Under the pieces are notes generated by a model. That model saw nothing but the letters and a program-made list of their open reading frames with translations, ran no database searches and had not been told where the DNA came from. A program made the translations under genes and the position numbers. Positions 12,972 through 21,713 of a stretch of DNA of 64,000 nucleotides are shown in pieces. This stretch comes from Poteriospumella lacustris (Eukaryota; Sar; Chrysophyceae; Chromulinales; Dinobryaceae): contig SMOI01000053.1 in assembly GCA_008000375.1 (NCBI GenBank), forward strand, positions 19,882 to 83,881, written 5' to 3'. The first letter of the stretch is position 1. Every line of letters starts with the position of its first letter.

Positions 12972-13800
12972 TTAGGGTGCACGCTTCTTGGCGGCAGATC
13001 CAGAGGAGGTTTTGGACACAAACCATCGGCGAATGAAATACACTTGGATCATCATCACCAAGACGAAAATCGCCGTCTCGATGACGGAGCCGTAGAAGGC
13101 ATTGTTGTAGTTCTTCTCGTTCATCGCCGAATGCAACGCCAATCGATGACGATCACGTTGTTGTTGCACTTGCAAATGGTAAATACCCTTGTGAATGCGT
13201 CCCAACAACTTCATGGCATCGCCTAATTCTTTGTCGTCGGGTTGTTTCGCAGGATCAAAGGCTGATTCCAATATCCGTTTGGGTGTGGCACTGCTAATCG
13301 AAATCTATGTGAACCACCGCCTCCGTGATCAGCGCCGTAGAGACGGAACGCGAGGAAAAGATACTATACTTACCTCTACTTGTTTCGGGAAGAAATGTGC
13401 GGCACGATTGTCCAAACAGAAGGCATATGTACCCGCATCCTGGGCTTGAAACTCCAACGTGAAGGTCTGTGTTTCGCTCTCTTTTTCTTTCGCTTCGGTG
13501 ATGGTTTCTGTCTTGATCGGGTCCTCGAATTTTTCCTATCGACATACATTGTAGACCACAGTCAGACGAAAGAACAATGTCCAAAGGATCCAGAAGCAAA
13601 CATACATCAATTAGCTTTTTGTATTCCAGTGGACCATAGATCGCCAACTGCACTTGCATATCGCTGATCGAATGCACAAACACCTCCACCGTACGAGTGG
13701 GCAACTTCAAATCAATGTCCTCATAAAAGCAAGCCCTTTGCTGTGCAGGCAATTGAAAGTTCAAATTTTCCTTTGTGAATGTGCTGGGACTGTTCGACAT
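12972..13800 (-). CDS. p24/TMED (emp24/gp25L) cargo receptor
   Basis: Three exons (13800-13606, 13535-13374, 13304-12972) with introns of 70 and 69 bp, all phase 0, give 229 aa. A GOLD domain (ACFYEDIDLKLPTRTVEVF, DAGTYAFCLDNRA) is followed by a helical stalk and a C-terminal membrane span (FYGSVIETAIFVLVMMIQV) with a short basic tail. p24 proteins cycle between ER and Golgi in COPI/COPII vesicles and sort cargo. Oddity: the frame opens directly with MSNSPSTFTKEN and shows no N-terminal signal peptide. An in-frame TGA lies 11 codons upstream of the ATG. Either an upstream exon was missed or the start differs. The short tail lacks an obvious FF motif and ends in a KKRAP-type sequence. Confidence 0.85.
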
Positions 13801-14231
13801 GATTCCACCGACTTTTCCAACGATTTCAAATCAGAAACAAACACCAATCAACTCTTGAAAACGTGACAAAGATATTGTTACTCTTTGTTACTCTTGGCTA
13901 AGATCCTATGGGATAAAAGCAACTAACTATCCATCAGGAAAGTAACTAGTCGTCTCAAGTCTCCAGGGAAAAGTCACAAGTCAAACATCGATCAGTCAGA
14001 TCCCAGCCAGCGCAGGCGAGCGGCATCGCGGGCAACTGATGTCGTCATCATCGTGTGCACTCGCTCACTATGTAACACTGCGAAACAGCAGTCCAGTGTT
14101 AAACGCAGAACCATGGGGTGAGGTAGACTTGTTCATTAAATGCTTTAAATGTAGTATACAAATGATTGCAATGCACTGAAACACATGAGTGATTTATCGT
14201 CACAAAGCTCTCAACAAACACCGCCTGCAGC

Positions 14232-14305
14232 CCCTTTGTCTTAGTGGTCAGTTCCCGATGATCTATCTGCTTAGGAAGAAACACGGAGACGTCATTCACA
14301 AAGAG
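14232..14305 (-). promoter_or_regulatory. Candidate SECIS element in the GPx 3' UTR
   Basis: The candidate is about 74-148 nt downstream of the GPx stop, on the mRNA strand. The 5' side reads CTCTTT-GTG-A-ATGA-C, and the 3' side reads TGAC-CAC, then six bases, then AAAGGG. CTCTTT pairs with AAAGGG and GTG with CAC, forming a base helix below opposed ATGA and TGA sequences (the SECIS core quartet). Above the core, GTCTCCG pairs with CGGGAAC (one mismatch) and TGTTT with GATCA (one mismatch). The apical loop contains TAAG, which supplies the expected AA. AA is deeper in the loop than in textbook SECIS elements, and pairing is by eye only. Confidence 0.5.
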
Positions 14306-14378
14306 ACTATAGTACAGAGTGAATCAAGCTTCATGACATAAATCAAACGTGGGTGCATTTTTTGCACAAGGACCGCTA

Positions 14379-14970
14379 TTACGCAGTCTTGTTAATGAGC
14401 TTCACGATGTCCGATTCGATGGATCGTGGGTTGGTGGTAGGCAAATAGCGTTCCACCGGGACACCAGTCTCGTCGCACAAAAACTTAGCAAAGTTCCACT
14501 TCAAACCTTTGCCAAGAATGCTGCTTCCCCCGTTGTTCTTCAAGTACTGGTACAAAGGATGCGTCTGTTCGCCGTTGTCACACTCCAACTTTCCCATGAC
14601 ATTGAACGTGACTCCGCGATCACGAACAAACGCTTGGATTTCAGCATTGGTTCCAGGTTCCTGTTTGCCGAAATTGTTGCAAGGGAACGCCAGTACGGTT
14701 AATCCCTGATCACTGAACGAAATGCTGTGTTAGAAATGCAACAGTTTGAGCAGTTTGACAGCAGAAACGTTCAACATACTTGAACTTCTCATGAAGATAC
14801 TGGAGATCATCGTACTGGGGGGTCAAACCTCATTCACTGGCGGTATTGACGATCAAGAAAGCTTTTCTTCCCTGCAAGGTGGACAACTGAAAAGGTTGTT
14901 CGCTTCCATCTTGGACTTCAAAGTCAAAAATGGAACCACTTCCTTCCGCTCGGGCTGCAGAATTTCCCAT
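14379..14970 (-). CDS. GPX: Glutathione peroxidase selenoprotein (UGA at the catalytic position)
   Basis: Exons 14970-14780 and 14712-14379 are joined by a 67-bp intron (phase 2), giving 174 residues including one selenocysteine. The protein begins MGNSAAR, a plausible N-myristoylation signal. It continues GRKAFLIVNTASE-UGA-GLTPQY, and after the splice GLTVLAFPCNNFGKQEPG, then KWNFAKFLCDETGVPVERY. In GPx enzymes the residue after VN.AS(E/K/Q) is the catalytic Cys or Sec, and here that codon is TGA (14831-14829). The frame on both sides encodes perfect GPx sequence, so recoding as Sec is the natural reading. Family role: reduction of peroxides or lipid hydroperoxides; the length and lack of a dimer loop fit GPX4-type or plant-type enzymes. 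A SECIS-like hairpin lies in the 3' region. Myristoylation would tether it to membranes (inference). Confidence 0.88.
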
Positions 14971-15145
14971 TTCTCAATACAATAACAAAAAGATTTTTTG
15001 TTCAGAAGCAGGTGACTAAATTGTGATTCGCAAACCTTGGACAGCGGCGGTGGTGGAAGGGAAATGGGTCCAGCAGAGGATTGCGGGGTGCAACGCCATT
15101 TCTGTAACGCCATTTTTCTCCTTCTTGATGATGAGCCACCGTATT
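14971..15145. promoter_or_regulatory. GPx upstream region
   Basis: This short 5' flank of GPx runs directly into the repeat cluster. It contains a small direct duplication of AACGCCATTT near 15090-15115. No promoter motif is recognised. Confidence 0.3.
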
Positions 15146-16116
15146 CGTTGGTCGGCTTTTTTGCTGGGCAAGTCTTTTCGATACGTTTACAGCTACCTCT
15201 AGCCCGTTTGATGTCTCTTACCGTTGTTATGTAACACACCCTATGTAAGCATTCATTGGAGGTCAGCTTTCGCTGGGTACCCAAGTCGTTTTGAGAGGTC
15301 TCTCGCTGCTCTCGCTGCCTTCGCAGCTTCCACCTCGCGAGAGACCTGTCGAAAAGACTTGGATACCCAGCAAAAGCCGACCTTCAACGAATGCTTACAC
15401 AGATCGTGGTACATAACACGTCTGTGACGGCAAGAGGCGTCGAACGGGCCTTCGATATCTAATGGCCAGAGGTAGCTGTACAAAAGGGGAAGACGCGTCT
15501 GGGTAAACCGATAGTAATTCCCACAGTACCTCTCCCCAATTACGTGTACCAGGAACTTATGATGGCTGTAGACATCATGTTCGTGGAAGGAGATCAGTTC
15601 GTACTATCTGTTACACTACCTTTAGGCATACTAATGGTCGCTCCAATACCGGACAAGACCGTAGACACGATACGTGGTGCGCTAAAATCACAACTACAAA
15701 TACGTGTCTACGGTCTTGTCCGGTATTGGAGCGACCATTAGTATGCCTAAAGGTAGTGTAACAGATAGTACGAACTGATCTCCTTCCACGAACATGATGT
15801 CTACAGCCATCATAAGTTCCTGGTACACGTAATTGGGGAGAGGTACTGTGGGAATTACTATCGGTTTACCCAGACGCGTCTTCCCCTTTTGTACAGCTAC
15901 CTCTGGCCATTAGATATCGAAGGCCCGTTCGACGCCTCTTGCCGTCACAGACGTGTTATGTACCACGATCTGTGTAAGCATTCGTTGAAGGTCGGCTTTT
16001 GCTGGGTATCCAAGTCTTTTCGACAGGTCTCTCGCGAGGTGGAAGCTGCGAAGGCAGCGAGAGCAGCGAGAGACCTCTCAAAACGACTTGGGTACCCAGC
16101 GAAAGCTGGCCTCCAG
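15146..16116. repeat. Nested palindromic (foldback) repeat of ~0.86 kb with extra flanking copies
   Basis: A giant inverted repeat is centred near 15686, with arms about 15257-15669 and 15703-16116 and a 33-bp loop. The arms are near-identical; I found one mismatch in the outer part and about one indel. Each arm is itself palindromic at its outer end. A ~60-120 bp unit (TAAGCATTCGTTGAAGGTC, CTTTTGCTGGGTATCCAAG, GACAGGTCTCTCGCG) is followed by its own imperfect reverse complement. The unit therefore occurs at about 15186-15312 (+), 15335-15482 (-), 15889-16036 (+) and 16050-16116 (-). A partial copy sits at 15146-15185 (+). Both arms contain the same outward-facing 76-79 codon ORF (15483-15253 and 15889-16128), a by-product of arm identity. 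There are no transposase or target-site features that I can see. Confidence 0.85.
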
Positions 16117-19100
16117 AGTGGACGTTGAAGTTGATGCCCGCACAGCGTTCGGCATGCACAAGTGCATACCTTTGCGGAGCCAGTTCACTCCATGGCACCC
16201 CGTACCGAAGCCACCGGTGGCGTCGACATCATTTCTATTTTTGGGGGAATAAGACAAACTGTATATGACATTTAATTCTCGAATTACTTATCCTTTGTGA
16301 TTTATGGCATGATGAAACCCGTGTTCATCTTCTTCTGGTTGGAGGATTCGTGGGGAAAAGCAACAAAACAAATCTGATGAGTGCGGACGCACTCCCTGTG
16401 GAGATGCTGGTGATTGAAACAAATGCAAAAGACGATGGGCATTACCGCACTCTCTCCTTGCCGTATGCCTCAACTCGTAAGTAATACCGATAGATGAGAA
16501 GGACGCTGTGGATTCACGTCCTCGAATCTCCATTCGCTAATGTTTTATACAATACTCCTTACTGTATCTGCTCTGCATCACATGCAAGGAGGCAGCAGCA
16601 AACAAAATAATATCACGCAAAGGATGATGGGGAAATTATGACGAAGACACAGATAAACAGTACACAGTACATAAGTAGGACATACAGCACACGCAGAGCG
16701 ACAAAGGCCACTGTGATAAATGAAGCACACTATACCAGAACGACGAACCCACCAAACACTACACACGTCAACAAACATACAAAAGACAGACAGACAGCGT
16801 GTGTGAGAGAGAGGGAGAGAGAGAGGGGGGGTCTAAGACAACGCAAAAGTTATACAAACGAAACGCTAACGAAGCATCCACCGTGTGCGATGTTTTGTGG
16901 GTGGTGAAGAGACACACACATGGCTTTTCCCCATCTACCATGCCAGCACGAGCATCAGCTTTTGACCCTCAGCCTCAGTATGAGCGATCGTGTGGAGTCA
17001 TCATGCTGACATATCGAAGAGATTTGCGTGCGATGGCTCAATAGAGGAAGACGAGGCAGTGGGTAAGGGAGGGGGATGTTATTGGGTAATTCGGGAGAGA
17101 GACGGAGGATGACAAGCGGGAGCGTAACGGCACAACGGCACAGGATCAAAAAATTGGGGAACGAATAACAATTCGAATTTAAGGCATCCATCGCTGTATT
17201 TGGTTTTCACCGCTGTCAGCGATGGCTGCCATCATAATCAAAGAATACAAACGTTAAAGCACCACAAAAAAAGGGATTTGTCGAAGCAAAGAGCAGACGA
17301 GAAGTTGTTGTGGCGATGGACTGCACGGCAAGCATCATCAGCAGAGGACGACGAATATCAAGAGACGAAGAGGCAGAAGTAGAAGTAGAAGGGGAAGTAG
17401 AAGTGGAAAGACTCAGCGTAAAGTAAAGACGCACCACCACATGGGGGAGAGGATGATTTCAGACCAACAGGACAAAGGATGACTGTCGTCACGCGCAGTG
17501 ACGCCAAATGCCCATCCGAGAACGACAAACGAGAAAAAAAGGAAACATGATTTGCAGACGTGTTATGCTTCTCACCATCGGACCGGACGATGAGGAAGAT
17601 GAAGAGGATGAGGAAGAGAGAGGGATCGGAACTGAAGGACACTACAGACTTAGCCCAACAGCGTATCCAATAGGGCGGGTGAGCAACGAAGACTCTCAAG
17701 AGCTAAACAAGAACTATTTCACACAAAGAGCTGGAGCATACAGGATTGATCCGACAGCATTCACGGAAAAATTGAGGGGGTATATTTGTTTCAGAAGTCA
17801 GTAACTAATTGCCAAAGTACTGTAATTGGAGGGGGGAGGAGGACAGCACGCACAGTACACATAGAACACGCAGAATACAGGGTCAAACGACGACAGACCA
17901 TTCAGTTTACAACACCACCACCAGTTCAGTTCACAAAGAAATTGACAAAACAAAATCAAGTGAAAAAATCAAAAACCAATACTGTGGGGGGGGGAGGAGG
18001 GAGGGGGCTCCAAGCAATGAGACATATGAGAGACGCCCAGAAACCAGAGCAAACACGAGCACGAGGTACGTTCCACCGATCACCGATGAGACGATGTACG
18101 TACATACCTGGAGGATGAAAGCAGTGGGAGGTGACGAAGGAAGGAAGCAGGTTGTTGGAGCCAATAAACATGAGCGATCATACAGAGTGGAGAGTGGCAG
18201 ACAGAAGAGGTGCAGTGAAATGGAAAACAAATGACAAGAACGAACAACGCAATGCGCGCGCAGAATCTTTGTTGACATATCGGGGAGGGAAACAGAGAGG
18301 GAGAGAGACGAGGCATATAAGTGAAGGGAAGTGCGAAGGCACGCTCTTGTCTGTACGTATAGAGCAAGGTACTCTGGGAAGTTGGAGATGTAAAAAGGCA
18401 AACGATGTACGCGCGGAACACATACAGTGCGCAGGTGATCGGGTCGTGATTCACCTCTTAAAACCTGTAGTACCATTCGCCACGATAGCGATTGCAATGA
18501 AATATATAGAAGTGAGTGGAGGATGTATGGTGTCATTCTGTCGAGTGGGTTGCAAGTGTGACAGACCCCATCGAACAGACGACAAATAAACTGGAAAACA
18601 ACAAACAGAACAGGAAGTACAAACGAACACCAACAAATTAACACAAACGAAAGTGTGGGGGGGGGGTACAGTAAGTAATCAACAAGAGGCAGGGACGAAA
18701 GAAGACGAAGAGGGCCTAAGTGATTGCTGTCCAAGCAGAGTGACGACATCGATAATGGTAGCAGGAACGAAATCCACAGACGATAAGGGGATATGAGAGG
18801 ATTGGCGCAAAAAGAGACGTTGGATATCGTCACGACGACAATGTCAACGAGGGAGGGGAAGCAGATTGGGCAGTGAACAGGATGTTCTCGTATCGACCGA
18901 CCACACGAAGAAGAAGAGGGCAAAAAAACTGACAGCAAATTTGATTGAACAGACCGCGACACGAAGCATTTGACGAGCGAACATGGAGGAAAAGAGGGGC
19001 AAAGAATAACGAGCGACTCAAATGCAACAGCGATAAACAGCGAAACGCCGCCAACAACGTGTACAAGCAAAAGGAGGGCTGCGACCAGCTAAACAACAAC

Positions 19101-19125
19101 ATACTACAGAAGCGATGCTACAGGA
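16117..19125. other. Three-kilobase gene-less stretch, purine-rich on + strand
   Basis: No gene family is recognisable. Most of the interval (about 16,560-19,100) is rich in A and G on the + strand, so pyrimidine-rich on the strand that transcribes the upstream membrane-protein gene. It includes a GA-rich microsatellite at ~16,803-16,834 and G-runs at 17,987-18,006 and 18,656-18,667. The long minus-strand open frame 19070-17931 is Ser/Leu/Phe-rich without domain character, as expected from CT-rich sequence. It may be a very long 3' UTR of the gene ending at 19126. Confidence 0.45.
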
Positions 19126-21249
19126 TTACATCGTGTTCGAGGGGCGGGGTGGATAGCCCATCATTTGTGGAGGTGTGGCATAGGGAGCCAACGGGACACC
19201 GCCACCGTTCTGATAGGCAGCAATGCCCATTGGGGTACCACCCATCGACTGCCGGTAATTCTGCTGCTGTTGCAGCATCGCTTGTTGCTGCATCGCTTGC
19301 TGTTGCATCGCTTGCTGTTGCATGGCCTGCTGTTGCATAGCCTGCTGTTGCAGCATCGCTTGTTGTTGCATCGCTTGTTGCTGCATCACTTGCTGCTGCT
19401 GCTGCTGCTGCTGCTGCATCGCTTGTTGTTGCTGCATTGCCTGTTGTTGCTGCATCGCCTGTTGTTGCTGCATCGCTTGCTGTTGTTGCAACAGAAGCTG
19501 CTGCTGTACAACTTGTTGCGGTGCAGCTGCTTGTTGCTGTTGCTGCAATTGCTGCTGAAGCAGCATCATTTGAGCTTGCTGAGGGTTGACGGCAGGTGCA
19601 CCCAAGACAACGGTGGTCGGATCGCTGACAACGCTCGCGTTGCCGCTGATAGTATGGCCCGCATGAGATGAATTATCGAAAGTATCCATCATGCCAAAGC
19701 CATAATCACTGCCGTGATGGCTATGAGGCTGTGGTCGTTGATATGAATCAGTCAATCCGGCAAAGCTCCCGTAATCGCTACCACGCATGGATTCGATACG
19801 CGAGCCGTGGCGACTGAGACTGTTATGCTTATGCTTTCGATGACTCTGAGCAGGAGATCCTTCTCGTGAGTTCGACAAATCACTGTTTGACGAGTGTCGG
19901 CTCTTCAAAGAATGGTGCTTAGATACTTGACGATGCGGAGGAGAGGGGGGCAGGCCTGATTCGGAGCGATAGAAGCTTTCTTCCACGGCGGATGCTGAAC
20001 GATGGTCCAAACTGTGAGGGGCTGAACTTGGGTTGCTGTGGGTGTGCGCATGCTCGTCGCTACCATCGACCGACCCACCACTTGCAGCATGGCTATGGCC
20101 TCCATCTTCCTCGTCTTGATGTTTGCGACGTTCTTGACGTTCTTTCACCCGCTTTTGCTTCAATTCCTCACAATTGCGGCGCAAACAGAGGGACACGAAC
20201 GCCATACATGCCATGAAGAGAATAAGACTGACCACACCAACCACGACCCCCACAATCAACTGTGTTTGGGTATCTAGCCCTGCGAATGCAGAGCCAAAGA
20301 TTTCTGCAGGGGCTTTGGTGGGACTAAAGGTTGGTGTCAAATCGAAAACCGTCAAAGTGGAATCGAAAGACGTGACGTTCGCCGTGTAGTACAAATTGAC
20401 GCCATTCGCTGCAGCAGCAGAGAGCAAACTCGTCAAGAACGACCCAGAATCAATCGCATTCGAAATGCTTGTGGTAATACTTGTGGTGCTGACAGATGAA
20501 GATGTTTGAACATACTCAATGGTGTACAATAATTTGTAGGTCTTGGTACTGGAAGTCAGCGCACGATGGAACAATGTCTCGAACACCTCGTTAAGGACAG
20601 TTCGGAATGTAGACTGATGTGCCATGGATGAAGACGTTGAATTCACCTGCAAAAAATATAAATTGCGAATGCGTTCAGAACCCAAGCCTGCAGACGAAGC
20701 GATAGCAGAGCGGAAAACTGTGAGGACGGTGCTGTTCGAAGTGTCGACGCGCGAATCCAAGGTTGCAGATTGTTCAACATCGGCCAAAATGATAGGAAGC
20801 GCCTTGGTGGGTTTTAAAGTTGGATGTGCTGTCGGTACAGGGGTATTCGAAGGTGCAGCGGTTGATGTTGGTGAACGAGTCGTCGGTGCTCTCGTCGGCC
20901 TTCGAGTTGGGATTCTAGGACCCGTTGGTGCACGAGTTGGTTGAAAAGAAGGAGTCGCTGTCGGAATTCGTGTAGGAACTTGGGAAGGCTCAAAAGATGG
21001 AATAATCGTCGGAATGACGGTTGGGACTTGGCTGGGACTCGGGGTGGGCTCAACGGTTGGGAGTGGAGATGGTTGCGGAGTCTCAGTTGGTGCAACTGTT
21101 GGTTGAAACGTTGGATCATTCACATCAGCCTGCCGCACATAGGTAGTTGGCAAATGAATATCAAGATTGTGAAGAGGGATACCGATAACTTGGCCGATCA
21201 ACGACATCGCCACGATCATGAGGCAGAGACAGAACTGCATTTTCGACAT
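19126..21249 (-). CDS. Single-pass membrane protein with PT-rich ectodomain and Gln-rich cytoplasmic tail
   Basis: A single exon encodes 707 aa. A signal peptide (MQFCLCLMIVAMSLIGQVIG) leads into ~110 residues of PT-x(4)-PT repeats (PTETPQPSPLPTVEPTPSPS and variants), a heavily O-glycosylatable stalk. A Ser/Thr-rich domain follows (~140-305), with a repeated V..VFRSAIASSAG / TFRTVLNEVFETLF pattern of unknown family. A transmembrane helix (QTQLIVGVVVGVVSLILFM) comes next. The cytoplasmic side has a basic coiled stretch, a His/Ser-rich region and long (Q)n-A/M runs encoded by CAG/CAA. PT repeats of this kind are common in surface proteins of stramenopiles and other protists. Function is unknown; cell-surface sensing or wall attachment is a guess. 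It is divergent from the PH-kinase gene. Confidence 0.8.
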   Translation of the reverse strand: MSKMQFCLCLMIVAMSLIGQVIGIPLHNLDIHLPTTYVRQADVNDPTFQPTVAPTETPQPSPLPTVEPTPSPSQVPTVIPTIIPSFEPSQVPTRIPTATPSFQPTRAPTGPRIPTRRPTRAPTTRSPTSTAAPSNTPVPTAHPTLKPTKALPIILADVEQSATLDSRVDTSNSTVLTVFRSAIASSAGLGSERIRNLYFLQVNSTSSSMAHQSTFRTVLNEVFETLFHRALTSSTKTYKLLYTIEYVQTSSSVSTTSITTSISNAIDSGSFLTSLLSAAAANGVNLYYTANVTSFDSTLTVFDLTPTFSPTKAPAEIFGSAFAGLDTQTQLIVGVVVGVVSLILFMACMAFVSLCLRRNCEELKQKRVKERQERRKHQDEEDGGHSHAASGGSVDGSDEHAHTHSNPSSAPHSLDHRSASAVEESFYRSESGLPPSPPHRQVSKHHSLKSRHSSNSDLSNSREGSPAQSHRKHKHNSLSRHGSRIESMRGSDYGSFAGLTDSYQRPQPHSHHGSDYGFGMMDTFDNSSHAGHTISGNASVVSDPTTVVLGAPAVNPQQAQMMLLQQQLQQQQQAAAPQQVVQQQLLLQQQQAMQQQQAMQQQQAMQQQQAMQQQQQQQQQVMQQQAMQQQAMLQQQAMQQQAMQQQAMQQQAMQQQAMLQQQQNYRQSMGGTPMGIAAYQNGGGVPLAPYATPPQMMGYPPRPSNTM

Positions 21250-21713
21250 AAAGGCTCTGCTGTTGCAATTATTTGAAGTTTCTTTCCAAGCCTAGCACAG
21301 AGGGGTGATGCTTTGATACACAGGGAACCTTTGTAAACCACTGTTCTACGAATAGCAACTGGAAAGTTGATGGCTGTTCCACACCGTGCGGAAAACTCAA
21401 CTGCTCCTTGCGGCTGTTCCTTGGTCGGTTTGGATGGACTGATTCCAACGCCAAAATTAGGCTTGTCCCGAAATGACCGTTGAGACGTGTCGCGCAGTGT
21501 CACCTGTTGGCGACACACGATGACACAACTTCAATCCGAACGAACTCGGTTTGGATCAAGGATCGGATCGCTTTTATTTTTCTGTTTCCTTGATGATGTT
21601 GGTTGGTATTCCGTTTATGAATCACTCACCATTTCTTTTGTCAGTTCATTTTGCTATTGGGATTTTGTTGAAATTTCTGTTGATTTTGGTAGTGGGAACT
21701 GGTTGAAGAAATC
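21250..21713. promoter_or_regulatory. Divergent promoter region
   Basis: These 464 bp lie between two divergent start codons. The part nearest the kinase is T-rich on the + strand (21,560-21,700). No motif can be assigned. Confidence 0.4.

Noticed and set aside
15253-16128. Paired 76-79 codon ORFs in the palindrome arms
   Set aside because: Their identity follows from arm identity, and half of each ORF is encoded by the inner inverted repeat; no independent sign of coding.
17931-19070. 379-codon open frame on the - strand
   Set aside because: Composition is Leu/Ser/Phe/Cys from CT-rich DNA with no domain, start context or splice support; overlapping frames look the same.
19165-19671. Leu/His-rich and Cys-only frames opposite the poly-Gln region
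   Set aside because: They are antisense readings of CAG/CAA repeats.
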